Source of the DNA: Prochlorococcus marinus XMU1404
Lineage (GTDB): Bacteria > Cyanobacteriota > Cyanobacteriia > PCC-6307 > Cyanobiaceae
Assembly (NCBI RefSeq): GCF_017696175.1
Contig: NZ_JAAORE010000003.1
Span: 496,001 to 560,000 of the forward strand
Direction: 5' to 3'
Length of the DNA stretch: 64,000 bases
Shown: positions 1-9,895 of the stretch, piece by piece
Position numbering within the stretch: the first letter of the stretch is position 1
Layout of the letters: every line of letters begins with the position of its first letter
Made by a program: the position numbers and the translations under genes
Notes under the pieces: generated by a model
Database searches by the model: none
What the model saw: only the letters and a program-made list of their open reading frames with translations
Told to the model about the DNA's origin: nothing

Positions 1-427
1 AGTTACATTAGGAGGTACTGGTAAAAGTAATGGGAAAAGACACCCAACCTTAATGGAAAATGTTGTAGTTGGAGCAGGAGCAAAAGTTCTTGGATCCATA
101 ATTGTAGGCTCTAATACCCGTATTGGTGCGGGCTCAGTAGTTGTTCGTAATGTAGAGGGAAACAGCACTGTAGTTGGAGTTCCTGGGAGAGTAGTTCATC
201 AAAGCGGTGTAAAAGTAAACCCATTAGCTCACTCTGCCTTGCCAGATGCAGAAGCTAATGTGATAAAAAATTTAATGGATAGAATTGATTCTCTTGAAAA
301 TGAAATTCTTAAATTACAAAAAACTATATATTGTCTAGCTAACTCAGAATCAATTGATATTTCTAAACTCGGTGATGCTCAAAACCTTAAAGACAAAGAA
401 ATCATAGAATTTCTTGGAGACGATTAA
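1..427 (+). CDS. cysE: Serine O-acetyltransferase, C-terminal part (5' end outside window)
   Basis: The reading frame is open from base 2 to the TAA at 425-427, so only the last 141 residues are present. They carry the left-handed beta-helix (hexapeptide) end of serine acetyltransferase: VTLGGTGKSNGKRHPT at the left edge, followed by repeats such as VVVGAGAKVLG and IIVGSNTRIGAGSVVV and the closing VPGRVV. The family transfers acetyl from acetyl-CoA to serine, the first committed step of cysteine synthesis. After the helix there is a tail of about 60 residues with a short heptad-like stretch (LMDRIDSLENEILKLQ) that E. coli CysE lacks. The ATG at 53 is internal and not a start. The gene converges on secA. 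Confidence 0.9.
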   Translation, partial: VTLGGTGKSNGKRHPTLMENVVVGAGAKVLGSIIVGSNTRIGAGSVVVRNVEGNSTVVGVPGRVVHQSGVKVNPLAHSALPDAEANVIKNLMDRIDSLENEILKLQKTIYCLANSESIDISKLGDAQNLKDKEIIEFLGDD

Positions 428-445
428 ATCTTGATTTAATTTTTA
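423..445 (+). terminator. Candidate intrinsic terminator after cysE
   Basis: ATTAAAT (423-429), a CTTG loop and ATTTAAT (434-440) form a 7-bp stem followed by TTTT. The cysE stop codon lies in the left arm and the secA stop codon in the right arm. The stem has only A-T pairs, so it is weak. On the minus strand it could also serve secA, but the U-run there is poorer. Confidence 0.4.
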
Positions 446-3267
446 TCGTCTTTGTCAGTTTTAGGCTGAAACATAAACATTGAATAAATAACATTTCGTC
501 TCATATTAGTCATCATTTCTAGAAACATATCGTAACCTTCATTTTTATATTCAATTAAAGGATCTTTTTGACCATAACCTCGCAAACCAACTGATTCCCT
601 TAAGGAATCCATAGATTGAAGATGTTCGCGCCATAAATTATCAATTTGCTGCAAAATAAAAAATCTTTCAGCTTCTCTCATTAATCCTGGACGAATCTTT
701 TCTATTTGAGATTCTTTTAAATCATAAGCAATTCTCAACTGCTCTTGAAGATAGTTTTTTAATTCTTCTATTGATAATAAATTAATATCATCCGCTTTAA
801 GATCATCTAATAAATAAATAAATTCTTTAACTTTAGAAATTAATTGATCAATATTCCATTCTTCAGGAGGAAGATCAGGATTAATATAAGCTTCTACAAT
901 TTCACTCATTGTTCTTTCTCCATATCCTATTACTTGCCTCTTTAAATCAATTCCTTGCAAAACTCTTAATCTTTCACTATAAACTGCCTTTCTTTGATTA
1001 TTCATTACTTCGTCATACTCGAAAACTTGTTTTCTAATATCGTAGTAGTAAGTCTCTACTTTTTTTTGCGCACTTTCTAAAGATCTAGTAAGCATTCCAG
1101 ACTCGATAGGCATATCTTCATCAACCCTAAAAGCATTCATTAGATTTGCTACTCTATCACCTCCAAAAATTCTTAATAAGTTATCTTCTAAGGATAAAAA
1201 GAATCTTGTACTTCCAAGATCACCTTGTCTGCCTGCTCTACCTCTAAGTTGATTATCCACTCTTCTTGATTCATGTCTCTCAGTACCGATTACATGTAAT
1301 CCGCCGGCTTCTCTAACTTTTTCTTCTTCATGAATCAAAACTTTTTCATATTCTTCTTTTACTTCTGATAAAGATTCTCTCAAAAGCTTTATTAAACTAT
1401 CATCGGTCGGTGCTTTTTCTGCAGCTGTCGCTATCCTGTCATCCAGCTCCAAAACAGAAAGTTGTCTATCTCCCCAGTTTTCCACAAGTTTATTTGATAA
1501 GGTTGAGAGTTTCTTTTCAATTTCTTCATCAAGCTTGCAAGGGAAAAGACTAGTTGAAGAAGTTAAAATGTTCTTTTTCAAATTTGAAACAGCTTTTTTA
1601 GAAAAACCACCCTTAGATTTTGTACTTTTTTGTCTAGGGATTGGTGGCTTATGCTCATTATCAGGCTTTACTAATAAGGGAATTAAAATTTCTTTTAATT
1701 TCAGTCTTGCCATATAGTCACTGTTACCACCAAGAATTATATCTGTTCCCCTTCCAGCCATATTAGTCGCGATAGTAACAGCACCTGCTCTTCCTGCCTG
1801 AGCAACAATTTCTGCCTCACGTTCAACGTTCTCTGGTTTAGCATTTAACAAATTATGTGGGATTTTTTCTTCAGATAAAAGTGAACTTAATAATTCACTT
1901 TTTTCAACACTTGTTGTACCTACTAAAACAGGTCTGCCATCTCTATGAATTTGTGCAGTTTCTTTAGCAACCGCTTTCCATTTACCAGTCTCTGTCTTGA
2001 ATACTTGATCGGACCAATCTTGCCTTTTTCTTATTTGATTTGTCGGTATGACTGTTGATTCCAATTTATAAGTTTTTTCAAATTCAACCTCTTCAGTTTT
2101 TGCTGTTCCTGTCATTCCTGCTAAACCAGGATATAAAAGGAAAAAATTCTGATAAGTTATGGATGCTAATGTTTGAGTCTCAGGCTGAATTTTCAGACTC
2201 TCTTTTGCTTCTATTGCTTGATGTTGTCCATCACTCCAACGCCTTCCTGGCATCACCCTACCAGTAAATTCATCCACTATCACAGCCTCATCGTTCTTAA
2301 TAATATAATTTACATCTTTAATAAATAATTCTTTGGCTTTTAAAGCGTTAGTTATGTAATGCGCCCAAGGATCTTGAGGATTATATAAATCATTGACTCC
2401 CAAATACTCTTCACATTTTGCAAAACCCTGATCAGTTAATATACAACTTCTCTGCTTTTCATCAACTTCATAATCCCCTTCTGGATCAATACCATCTTTG
2501 CTTAATTCTTTGGCTTTGATTAATGCCAGAGATAATTCTGCAGCTTTTTGATATTTTTCTTGCGGTCTTTCGACTTGGCCAGAAATTATTAGAGGCGTTC
2601 TTGCCTCATCAATTAATATTGAATCAACCTCGTCAATTACACAGTAATTGAATTTTCTTTGAACTACCTCATTAATATCGGTGGACATATTATCTCTTAA
2701 ATAATCAAATCCTAATTCGGAATTTGTGGCATAAGTTATATCACAATCATAATTTTTCTTTCTCTCAACTGGGTTCATATCTTGCTGAATTAAACCAACG
2801 GATAAACCTAAAAAACGATGAACTTGTCCCATCCACTCTGCATCTCTTCTAGCTAAATAATCGTTTACAGTAACAACATGAACACCTTTTCCAGTAAGGG
2901 CATTTAAATAACAAGGTAATGTTGCTACAAGAGTTTTTCCCTCTCCAGTCTTCATCTCAGCAATTTGACACTCATGTAAAACCATCCCGCCTATTAACTG
3001 AACATCAAAATGCCTCATATCAAGAACGCGTTTACTTGCTTCTCTTACTATTGCAAAGGCTTTAGGAAGAAATTTTTCCAAGAGTTCTTTTTGTTTTTTT
3101 AAATCTAATTCTGATGAAATCTTTGATTTAAGATTTTGAGTTTCTTTTCTTAGCTCATCATCAGTCAATTGAGAAATATCTTCTTCTAAAAAATTTATCT
3201 CTTCTACTATTGGTTGATAGCGCTTTAACTTTCGTGTATTCGGATCTCCCAACAAAAGTTTTAGCAT
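436..3267 (-). CDS. secA: Preprotein translocase ATPase SecA
   Basis: SecA is the motor that pushes unfolded preproteins through SecYEG; in cyanobacteria it serves plasma and thylakoid membranes. The 943-residue product has Walker A GEGKT (108-112), the DEVD box (212-215) followed by the [15 protein letters not shown] signature, the late helicase motif GRAGRQGD and the helical scaffold segment near the C-terminus. It is longer than E. coli SecA (901) because of a charged, Lys-rich insertion in the second nucleotide-binding domain, between [10 protein letters not shown] and [15 protein letters not shown], as in other cyanobacterial SecA proteins. The C-terminal Cys-rich zinc motif of E. coli SecA is absent; the protein ends [13 protein letters not shown]. 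The ATG start is well placed at the conserved [10 protein letters not shown]. Confidence 0.98.
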   Translation of the reverse strand: MLKLLLGDPNTRKLKRYQPIVEEINFLEEDISQLTDDELRKETQNLKSKISSELDLKKQKELLEKFLPKAFAIVREASKRVLDMRHFDVQLIGGMVLHECQIAEMKTGEGKTLVATLPCYLNALTGKGVHVVTVNDYLARRDAEWMGQVHRFLGLSVGLIQQDMNPVERKKNYDCDITYATNSELGFDYLRDNMSTDINEVVQRKFNYCVIDEVDSILIDEARTPLIISGQVERPQEKYQKAAELSLALIKAKELSKDGIDPEGDYEVDEKQRSCILTDQGFAKCEEYLGVNDLYNPQDPWAHYITNALKAKELFIKDVNYIIKNDEAVIVDEFTGRVMPGRRWSDGQHQAIEAKESLKIQPETQTLASITYQNFFLLYPGLAGMTGTAKTEEVEFEKTYKLESTVIPTNQIRKRQDWSDQVFKTETGKWKAVAKETAQIHRDGRPVLVGTTSVEKSELLSSLLSEEKIPHNLLNAKPENVEREAEIVAQAGRAGAVTIATNMAGRGTDIILGGNSDYMARLKLKEILIPLLVKPDNEHKPPIPRQKSTKSKGGFSKKAVSNLKKNILTSSTSLFPCKLDEEIEKKLSTLSNKLVENWGDRQLSVLELDDRIATAAEKAPTDDSLIKLLRESLSEVKEEYEKVLIHEEEKVREAGGLHVIGTERHESRRVDNQLRGRAGRQGDLGSTRFFLSLEDNLLRIFGGDRVANLMNAFRVDEDMPIESGMLTRSLESAQKKVETYYYDIRKQVFEYDEVMNNQRKAVYSERLRVLQGIDLKRQVIGYGERTMSEIVEAYINPDLPPEEWNIDQLISKVKEFIYLLDDLKADDINLLSIEELKNYLQEQLRIAYDLKESQIEKIRPGLMREAERFFILQQIDNLWREHLQSMDSLRESVGLRGYGQKDPLIEYKNEGYDMFLEMMTNMRRNVIYSMFMFQPKTDKDDKN

Positions 3268-3441
3268 AAGTCAAAGTCCTTAAAAAAATCATCCTATTAC
3301 AAACATTATAAATTAGTGCGTTACAACTGAATGAAGAAAACTATTATCTCTTTATTTTATAGAAACGATCGATTATGGTATTTAGATTGAAGTCACGGAA
3401 ATCTACTAACCGACATCACTTTTCAAAAATCTTTTTAATAA
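3268..3441. promoter_or_regulatory. Divergent intergenic region, secA / GNAT gene
   Basis: These 174 bases separate divergent starts and must hold both promoters. The stretch is AT-rich with one CGATCG palindrome. I cannot assign a -10 or -35 box with confidence, and the longest ORF inside is about 19 codons, so no gene is called. Confidence 0.4.
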
Positions 3442-3897
3442 ATGAAAGAAATATCTCTAATCAAACATGCCAAAGGAGCTTTAGGATTAAGGGTTTTTGG
3501 ATTAGGTCCAAATCTTAAACCGACGAATGGACTAATTAAGTTACAAAAATTACTAGATAGAAATGCTTTCTGGGCCAAAAATAGAACAATTAATGATCTA
3601 AAAAAATGTCTTGCTAACAGTGATGTCGTAATAAGTCTTTGGGTTGGTAAGGAAATAGTTGGTTTTGGTAGAGCTTTAACCGATGGGATATATCGCGGAG
3701 TACTTTGGGATATTGTTATAGATCAAAATCACCAAGGTAAAGGTTTTGGCACATTAATTGTAAAAAATCTTTTATCTTCTAAAAAAATTAAAAATACAAA
3801 AAAATTATATTTAATGACAACAAATAAAAAATTGTTTTATTCTCAATTGGATTTTAAAGAAGTTACTTCTCAAAATTTATTAATTCGTGAAATATAA
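3442..3897 (+). CDS. GNAT-family N-acetyltransferase
   Basis: The 151-residue product has one GNAT fold. The acetyl-CoA pyrophosphate loop is QNHQGKGFGT (95-104), preceded by the beta-4 strand VLWDIVID and followed by the helix LIVKNLLSS. The C-terminal part (KLYLMTTNKKLFYSQLDF) matches the usual beta-5/alpha-4 region with a Tyr near the expected general-acid position. GNAT enzymes acetylate amines, but the substrate cannot be read from sequence and the neighbours give no clue. It stands alone between divergent secA and a convergent NTF2-like gene. Confidence 0.85.
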   Translation: MKEISLIKHAKGALGLRVFGLGPNLKPTNGLIKLQKLLDRNAFWAKNRTINDLKKCLANSDVVISLWVGKEIVGFGRALTDGIYRGVLWDIVIDQNHQGKGFGTLIVKNLLSSKKIKNTKKLYLMTTNKKLFYSQLDFKEVTSQNLLIREI

Positions 3898-3924
3898 AGC
3901 ACTCTTTTTTTAAAGAAAACAAAA

Positions 3925-4356
3925 TCAAGATACAAATTTACTATAAAGCCATCTTATAAAGGGACCTAAAATAGGAACTGGTCCAAAAGTTGGTCCACAA
4001 AAATCAAAATAATCTCTGTGCTCTTTTATTAATCCGTTTTCACCAAATAATAAACGCGTAGTTCCAGGATAAATAAATTCTTTACCCATAATTTTTAAAC
4101 CCATTGTCCATTCAACAAATCCACAATCCCCAGTTATGGAAATTGCATGAGTTTCTAAAAAAACATCATCACATCTTTTAACTAACTTTTCTTGAGCTTT
4201 AACATAAGAATCTAAGCCCTCTGTTTCCTGTGTTGGGTCTGTAAAGATAACATTCTCATTATAAAATTCAGCCCATTTTTGTTTTGTTGGTGCATCTGTA
4301 CCATAAGGTTTAGTAAATAATCCCTTTAAATCCTCAATAGAAATTTCTCTTGTCAT
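3925..4356 (-). CDS. NTF2/SnoaL-like domain protein
   Basis: The 143-residue product looks like a single cone-shaped NTF2-like domain: an N-terminal helix with WAEFYNENVIFTDPT, a mid-protein helix (GLDSYVKAQEKLVKRC), then beta strands (GDCGFVEWTMGLKIMG, IYPGTTRLLFGENGLIKEHRDYFDF). The FTDPT and RDYFD elements resemble SnoaL-like ketosteroid-isomerase-type proteins. A C-terminal hydrophobic extension (GPTFGPVPILGPFIRWLY) could sit on a membrane surface. No catalytic role can be assigned. Similar proteins are, to my knowledge, common and uncharacterised in cyanobacteria. It lies downstream of tRNA-Gly on the same strand. Confidence 0.75.
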   Translation of the reverse strand: MTREISIEDLKGLFTKPYGTDAPTKQKWAEFYNENVIFTDPTQETEGLDSYVKAQEKLVKRCDDVFLETHAISITGDCGFVEWTMGLKIMGKEFIYPGTTRLLFGENGLIKEHRDYFDFCGPTFGPVPILGPFIRWLYSKFVS

Positions 4357-4401
4357 TACGAAATGATTGTTAAGAATACTTTAAAAGATACAAACATTAA
4401 A

Positions 4402-4473
4402 AGCGGATGAAGAGATTCGAACTCTCGACATTCTCCTTGGCAAGGAGATGCTCTACCACTGAGCTACATCCGC
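4402..4473 (-). tRNA. trnG: tRNA-Gly (anticodon GCC)
   Basis: The minus strand folds as a full cloverleaf. The acceptor stem is GCGGATG/CATCCGC, the D-arm is GCTC..GAGC, the anticodon arm is TCTCC-TTGCCAA-GGAGA and the T-arm is GAGAG-TTCGAAT-CTCTT with one G-U pair. The anticodon is GCC and the discriminator base is U, as in bacterial tRNA-Gly. No CCA is encoded, so it must be added after transcription. Confidence 0.96.
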
Positions 4474-4534
4474 GTAACTTTTTTATTTTATCTCAAAGAA
4501 GGGTTCAATGATAGAAATAATTAAATTTTTTCAA

Positions 4535-5011
4535 TTAATTTAAATTTTTAATTAAAGATCCCATCTCAATTGCTTGCAAAGCATAATTCCAACCAAGATT
4601 ATTTTTAATCCCTGCTCTTTCTAAAGCCTGCTGCATAGTATCAGTAGTTAAAACTCCAAAAATAATTGGAACATTATTTTCATTTGAAACTTGTGAAATG
4701 CCTTTGCTCGCCTCAGATATAACTACATCATAGTGGGAAGTTTCACCACGTATCACAGCCCCAAGAGCAATTACAACGTCATAACTCTTTTTTTTCATCA
4801 GAGTTTTAGCTGCGATTGGTAATTCGAATGAACCAGGAACCCAAACTATATCTACTTGATTGCTTAATTCAGAAGTATCTAAACCATGCCTTTTTAAACA
4901 ATCAAGACAACCGGATAGAATTTTATTTGTAATTAAATCATTAAATCTTGCTATTACAATCCCAACTTTTAAAGTAGATGCATTAGTAAAAGATCCCTCA
5001 AAAATAGCCAT
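4535..5011 (-). CDS. ribH: 6,7-dimethyl-8-ribityllumazine synthase
   Basis: RibH condenses 5-amino-6-ribitylaminouracil with 3,4-dihydroxybutanone 4-phosphate, the penultimate step of riboflavin synthesis. The 158-residue product has the family length and signatures: ARFND near residue 21, WVPGSFELP (57-65) and [12 protein letters not shown] (84-95), the last with the catalytic His. The C-terminal [12 protein letters not shown] is also typical. It lies 49 bases downstream of psbZ on the same strand and may be co-transcribed with it, with tRNA-Gly next. No FMN riboswitch is visible in the short upstream gap. Confidence 0.97.
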   Translation of the reverse strand: MAIFEGSFTNASTLKVGIVIARFNDLITNKILSGCLDCLKRHGLDTSELSNQVDIVWVPGSFELPIAAKTLMKKKSYDVVIALGAVIRGETSHYDVVISEASKGISQVSNENNVPIIFGVLTTDTMQQALERAGIKNNLGWNYALQAIEMGSLIKNLN

Positions 5012-5060
5012 TAAATTTTACTTCGATATATTAATAGACTCTCACGAAAAGGTATCAAGT

Positions 5061-5258
5061 TCAAACTAATGAAGAAACTATCCCTGTAACAAAAACCAAA
5101 ACAACCCAAACAGCAGCAATAGAATAAATTTTTCTCCTACTTTCTCGCTGTCCTTCCTCAGTAGAAGGTTGAGTCACATATAAAACGGGTACTCCAACTA
5201 CCGCAATTAAAGAAGCGAATAATAGTGCATTTACGAAGAAAAAGTTAACAGCTTGCAT
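5061..5258 (-). CDS. psbZ: Photosystem II protein PsbZ (Ycf9)
   Basis: The 65-residue membrane protein has two predicted transmembrane helices, FVNALLFASLIAVVGVPVLY and IYSIAAVWVVLVFVTGIVSS. They are joined by a polar loop (TQPSTEEGQRESRRK). The VGVPVLY and W-x-x-LVFVTGI-x-SL elements match PsbZ, a small subunit at the photosystem II core periphery that helps hold antenna complexes. Length is as expected (about 62). It is the clearest evidence in the window for an oxygenic phototroph. Confidence 0.92.
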   Translation of the reverse strand: MQAVNFFFVNALLFASLIAVVGVPVLYVTQPSTEEGQRESRRKIYSIAAVWVVLVFVTGIVSSLV

Positions 5259-5281
5259 AATTCAGTCTTAGGTTTCAAATT

Positions 5282-5287
5282 ATTATA
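5282..5287 (-). promoter_or_regulatory. Candidate -10 box of psbZ
   Basis: On the minus strand a perfect TATAAT lies 24 bases before the psbZ ATG, the position expected for a strongly expressed photosystem gene with a short leader. No good -35 element is visible, which is common in this lineage. AT richness makes chance matches frequent. Confidence 0.35.
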
Positions 5288-5399
5288 AATACTATATTCT
5301 CATGAAAATGATAATTTTTTGAGAAAATTTACATACTTTAGCCACTTTAAATGCAAAAAAAAAATTTCTACCTAATATCTATTTAGGAATTAAAAAAGT

Positions 5400-8141
5400 A
5401 TGCAAGAAGATACGATAATTCAAAAGAATTTATTTGCGATTGATAATGAAAAAAATGAGCAAAAAAAAATAACAAATATTCCAGAAGATTTATCTTGGGA
5501 AGATTTAAAAAAAGAATCGCAAAAAAGACCTAGACAAAGAAAAAATTCAACTAATTTGATAAATGAATTCAAGAATGATTTAATTTCAAATAACAAAAAT
5601 AATTGCATTAATGAAGAATCTTTTAGCTATAAAACAGTTTCGAAACTGAAATTAACTCCTGTAATGAAGCATTATGTAACTCTAAAAGAGGAAAATAAAG
5701 ATAGGTTATTACTTTATAGATTAGGAGATTTTTTTGAATGTTTTTTTGAAGACGCTGTATTGATATCTAACCTTTTAGAAATAACACTTACAAGTAAAGA
5801 TGCTGGCAAAGAGATAGGTAAGATACCTATGGCAGGGGTTCCCTATCATGCAATGGAGAGATACTGTGCTGATTTAATTAAAAAAAATTATTCTGTGGTT
5901 ATATGCGACCAATTAGAAAAAAGTTCTGGAAATTATGGGACTCCAATTAAAAGAGGGATAACAAGAATAATTACTCCTGGAACTGTAATTGAAGAGGGGA
6001 TGTTGATAGCAAAGAAAAATAATTGGATTACTGCTATTTACTTATCAGAAGAAAACTCAGATGAATCTTATGAATGGGGTATATCAAAAGCCGATGTAAG
6101 CACAGGAGAATTAGTAACTTTAGAAGGGCAATCTCTTTCAAAACTATTTGATGAAATTATTAAATTAGATTCTTCAGAAATCATTGTAGGGAGCAATGAA
6201 GTCAGAAATTTATTAATTAAAGGAAATAATCAAATTACATATACTGTTTCTCAAGAGACTAATTTTGGCATTAATGAAGCAAATTATCTAATAAAAAAAT
6301 ATTTCCAAATTGCAAACCTAGAAGGAATAGGACTTAAAAATTTAAACAATGCGACTAGATCACTTGGAGGTTTATTAAATTATTTAGAAAAAATTAATCC
6401 TTCGAATTTAGATAAAGATTCTTCTGTAAAAATCTCATTAGACTTTCCACAAATTCAATTTGGTTACAACAAATTAATTATTGATTATCAAACTCAAAAA
6501 AACTTAGAAATTAAAAATACACAACGAGAAAACAATTATGTAGGTTCGCTAATATGGAGTATTGATAGGACTTATACTTGCATGGGTGCAAGGTGTTTAA
6601 GAAGGTGGATAGATTCACCTCTATTAAACGTTAATGAAATTTATAAAAGGCAAAATATAATTAAAAACTTTATTGAATCTAAACAATTACGTATAGATAC
6701 CCAAAATTTACTTAGAGCAATGGGGGATTTAGAAAGACTTGCAGGTAGAGCTTGTGCAGGTCATGCAAGTCCTAGAGACTTAATTGCAATAGCGGAAGGT
6801 TTAAAAAAATTACCTAGGCTAAAATCCATAATTGAAGTATTTGAATATGATCTCCCAGTTTGGACTAATCAATTAAAAAATATTGATGAAGGACTCTTAA
6901 ATTTAGCTGATACTGTAAGTTTTAAACTAATAGAAAATCCTCCTCTAAACATTAGTGAAGGAGGCATGATCCACGATGGTGTTGACAATGTATTAGACGG
7001 TTTACGCAATTTAATGGATGATTACTCCGAGTGGCTAAATAAAGAGGAATTAAAAGAAAGGAAAATTAGCAAAATTTCAAACCTAAAAATTCAATTTCAT
7101 AAAAATTTTGGTTACTACATTTCTATAAATAAGTCAAAAGTTAATTTAGCTCCACAACATTGGATCAAAAGGCAAACACTTACAAATGAAGAAAGGTATA
7201 TCACTTCAGAAATTAAAAATAAAGAAAATAAGATTTTTCAAATAAAAAGTAGAGCTTCATCACGAGAATATGAAATTTTCTGCGAATTAAGAAATATAGT
7301 TGCTGAAAAAACTAAACAAATAAGATCAATCGCAAAATCCATAGCATCTCTTGATGCATTGCTTGGTTTATCAATTACTTCAGTAGAAAACAATTTTATA
7401 AAACCTTCATTAATACCAATAAATGATTCAATGACAAAAAAAAGTACAGAAATTATCGCAGGAAGAAATCCAATTGTTGAACAATTGTTAAATGATAAAA
7501 AGTTTATAGCTAATGATATCTCTTTCGAAGATAATCAAAAATTAATTATATTAACCGGTCCCAATGCAAGCGGAAAAAGTTGCTTTATAAGACAACTTGG
7601 TTTAATACAAATTCTCGCACAAATTGGTAGTTTTGTTCCTGCTAATAATGCTGAAATCAAGATTGTAGATAGGATTTTTACAAGAATTGGGGCGGTTGAT
7701 GATCAATCATCTGGGCAATCAACATTTATGGTAGAAATGTCTGAAACTGCATCAATTCTAAATCAGGCAACTTCTAACTCACTAGTTTTACTTGATGAAA
7801 TAGGTAGAGGAACATCTACTTTTGATGGACTTTCAATAGCTTGGTCAGTAAGTGAATATCTTGCAAAAAAAATTCAATGTAATACTATTTTTGCTACGCA
7901 CTATCATGAGCTGAATTATTTAAAAAATTCAAATAAGAATATACAAAATTTTCAAGTTTTAGTAGAACGAAATAACGATCAGCTAATTTTTAGTCACAGG
8001 ATTGTCAAAGGGGGCTCAAATAAAAGCTACGGTATAGAAGCAGCTAAATTAGCAGGGGTTCCAAAAGAAGTTATAGAAAAAGCAAAATCAGTTTTAAATT
8101 CTTTAGAAGAAAATAATAAATTAAATTATGATATTGAGTAG
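5400..8141 (+). CDS. mutS: DNA mismatch repair protein MutS
   Basis: MutS recognises base mismatches and small loops and starts repair. Domains in order: a Lys/Asn-rich extension of about 80 residues, the mismatch-binding domain with [11 protein letters not shown] (equivalent to the F-x-E wedge of E. coli), connector and core domains, then the ABC-type ATPase with Walker A GPNASGKS (about residues 719-727) and [14 protein letters not shown]. At 913 residues it is longer than E. coli MutS (853) at the N-terminus, but it ends soon after the helix-turn-helix ([18 protein letters not shown]), without the E. coli C-terminal clamp-binding segment. An N-terminal QKNLF at residues 8-12 looks like a relocated clamp motif. 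Divergent from psbZ. Confidence 0.97.
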   Translation: MQEDTIIQKNLFAIDNEKNEQKKITNIPEDLSWEDLKKESQKRPRQRKNSTNLINEFKNDLISNNKNNCINEESFSYKTVSKLKLTPVMKHYVTLKEENKDRLLLYRLGDFFECFFEDAVLISNLLEITLTSKDAGKEIGKIPMAGVPYHAMERYCADLIKKNYSVVICDQLEKSSGNYGTPIKRGITRIITPGTVIEEGMLIAKKNNWITAIYLSEENSDESYEWGISKADVSTGELVTLEGQSLSKLFDEIIKLDSSEIIVGSNEVRNLLIKGNNQITYTVSQETNFGINEANYLIKKYFQIANLEGIGLKNLNNATRSLGGLLNYLEKINPSNLDKDSSVKISLDFPQIQFGYNKLIIDYQTQKNLEIKNTQRENNYVGSLIWSIDRTYTCMGARCLRRWIDSPLLNVNEIYKRQNIIKNFIESKQLRIDTQNLLRAMGDLERLAGRACAGHASPRDLIAIAEGLKKLPRLKSIIEVFEYDLPVWTNQLKNIDEGLLNLADTVSFKLIENPPLNISEGGMIHDGVDNVLDGLRNLMDDYSEWLNKEELKERKISKISNLKIQFHKNFGYYISINKSKVNLAPQHWIKRQTLTNEERYITSEIKNKENKIFQIKSRASSREYEIFCELRNIVAEKTKQIRSIAKSIASLDALLGLSITSVENNFIKPSLIPINDSMTKKSTEIIAGRNPIVEQLLNDKKFIANDISFEDNQKLIILTGPNASGKSCFIRQLGLIQILAQIGSFVPANNAEIKIVDRIFTRIGAVDDQSSGQSTFMVEMSETASILNQATSNSLVLLDEIGRGTSTFDGLSIAWSVSEYLAKKIQCNTIFATHYHELNYLKNSNKNIQNFQVLVERNNDQLIFSHRIVKGGSNKSYGIEAAKLAGVPKEVIEKAKSVLNSLEENNKLNYDIE

Positions 8142-8172
8142 ATTTTTGACATTTTTAAAAGATAAATTCTTT

Positions 8173-8796
8173 TTAAATAGTTTCCCTCAACAAGGCGTTA
8201 ACGGCAGCAGCTGCCATGGCAGCACCTCCTCTAGTTGAACTCAAAACAATTCTAGGAAAATCAGTAGAAATCAGTTTGTTTTTGCTTTTCTCTACTCCAA
8301 TAAATCCAACTGGCATTCCGATAATTAAACTTGGAAAATCTTTTGAAGTCTCTAAAATATCAATTAAATAAGTTAAGGCTGTAGGCGAACTGCCAATAAC
8401 TACAATAGGTGATTTACTTCCAGTATTTGTAGCGGATAACTCCTTCCAACCTTCACTTAAGCCATATGCTGTTTTAGTTAATTTTGTATGATTATTTTTT
8501 CCAAACCACATTCTAGCCGTAAATACTCTATTCCTAGTTGTATTTTCTGCCATTGATTTTATAGCTGCTGCTGCCATATCGGTATCAGTTAAAATCGGAG
8601 CACCATTTTTAAGTGCCTGAAGCCCCTTTTCGCAAGCACCTTCACTAAAATTTATGAGATTTTGAACTGAAAAATCTCCTGAAGTATGGACTAATCTCTC
8701 TAAAACTTTTTTTTCCAAATGATTTAGATCATTGGCTCCTAAATGAGATCTTATGAATCTAATGCTTTCCAAAAAAATTGGATGATCTATTACCAT
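8173..8796 (-). CDS. cobH: Precorrin-8X methylmutase
   Basis: CobH/CbiC moves the C-11 methyl to C-12 of precorrin-8X, giving hydrogenobyrinate (or the cobalt form) in cobalamin synthesis. The 207-residue product has the usual length. Signatures are RLVHTSGDF with the catalytic His at 37, APILTDTDMAAAAI, and the C-terminal STRGGAAMAAAAVNALL. The protein is a single compact domain with no extensions. It converges on mutS and diverges from holA. No cobalamin riboswitch fits in the 58-base upstream gap. Confidence 0.94.
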   Translation of the reverse strand: MVIDHPIFLESIRFIRSHLGANDLNHLEKKVLERLVHTSGDFSVQNLINFSEGACEKGLQALKNGAPILTDTDMAAAAIKSMAENTTRNRVFTARMWFGKNNHTKLTKTAYGLSEGWKELSATNTGSKSPIVVIGSSPTALTYLIDILETSKDFPSLIIGMPVGFIGVEKSKNKLISTDFPRIVLSSTRGGAAMAAAAVNALLRETI

Positions 8797-8854
8797 TAAA
8801 TTTAATTTGTGTTAGAAGTAATCATAGTTAATATATGGTTTTTATTGAGCGATT

Positions 8855-9856
8855 ATGCCAATACAAATATTATGGGGTAATGATCTAAATGCTCAAAATA
8901 CATTTATTCAAAAATTAATTGACAAGGAAGTATCCAAAGAATGGAAAGAAATAAACGTAACTAATTTAAATGGAGATGATGATGAGCAAGTCCACAAAGC
9001 TTTTGATGAAGTTCTTACACCTCCTTTTGGAGATGGATACAGAATAGTTACATTGAAAAATAATCCAATTTTTACTGCAAAAAATGAGGATCTAAGAACT
9101 AAATTTGAAAAAATCCATGACAATATACCTCAAAATACTTATTTCATTTTACAAAATACAAAAAAACCAGACTCAAGACTAAAGAGTACTAAATTTTTAC
9201 AAAAACTCATCAAAAATAATCTAGCCAAAGAAAAATCATTTCCTTTACCTGAAATCTGGGACTATGAGGGACAAAAAAGATTTTTAGAAGATGCAGCAAA
9301 TGAGATGAATATCAAAATTGATAAAAATGCAGCTGAATTAATTATTGATTCTGTTGGGAATGATAGCTTTAAACTAATAAATGAATTAGCCAAAGCAAAA
9401 ACATACCTTTCTGCAATATCAAGTGATTCGAATTCACAACTTTTTCTTAAAAGTATTGATGTAAAAAAAATCTTTAGTGATCATCAATCCAATATTTTCA
9501 AAATTATTGATCTTCTCTTAAAAAAAAATATTAATGAAAGCCTAATTGAAATAAATTATTCCTTACAGAAAGGAGAACCCGCTTTAAGACTAAATGCAGG
9601 TTTAATTAGTCAAATAAGAATTCATACCATTATAAAATTAGCAATTAATTCAGAAAACGATAATGCAGAAAAGATTTGTAATCTTGCAGGCATTTCTAAT
9701 CCAAGAAGAATTTTTTTTATTCGAAAAAAAGTCAAAAATGTATCGCAAAAATATTTAATTAATTTAATGAGTAACTTATTAGATATTGAATCATTACTAA
9801 AACAAGGTAATAATCCTATAAATGTTTTTACAGAGAATTTAATTAATTTAAGTTAA
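8855..9856 (+). CDS. holA: DNA polymerase III delta subunit
   Basis: The 333-residue product matches HolA, the clamp-loader subunit that opens the sliding clamp. It begins with the typical ILWGNDLNAQNTFIQKLID (degenerate P-loop region). The middle has the DESVGND-like element IIDSVGNDSFKLINELAKA, and the C-terminal third has GEPALRLNAGLISQIRIH, characteristic of the delta collar domain. Sequence is divergent, as is usual for HolA. It precedes lysC by 39 bases. With dnaX and dnaB elsewhere in the window it is part of the replication machinery. Confidence 0.85.
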   Translation: MPIQILWGNDLNAQNTFIQKLIDKEVSKEWKEINVTNLNGDDDEQVHKAFDEVLTPPFGDGYRIVTLKNNPIFTAKNEDLRTKFEKIHDNIPQNTYFILQNTKKPDSRLKSTKFLQKLIKNNLAKEKSFPLPEIWDYEGQKRFLEDAANEMNIKIDKNAAELIIDSVGNDSFKLINELAKAKTYLSAISSDSNSQLFLKSIDVKKIFSDHQSNIFKIIDLLLKKNINESLIEINYSLQKGEPALRLNAGLISQIRIHTIIKLAINSENDNAEKICNLAGISNPRRIFFIRKKVKNVSQKYLINLMSNLLDIESLLKQGNNPINVFTENLINLS

Positions 9857-9895
9857 CCAAATTATAAGTTTAAGAATTTACATTATGATTTAAAT

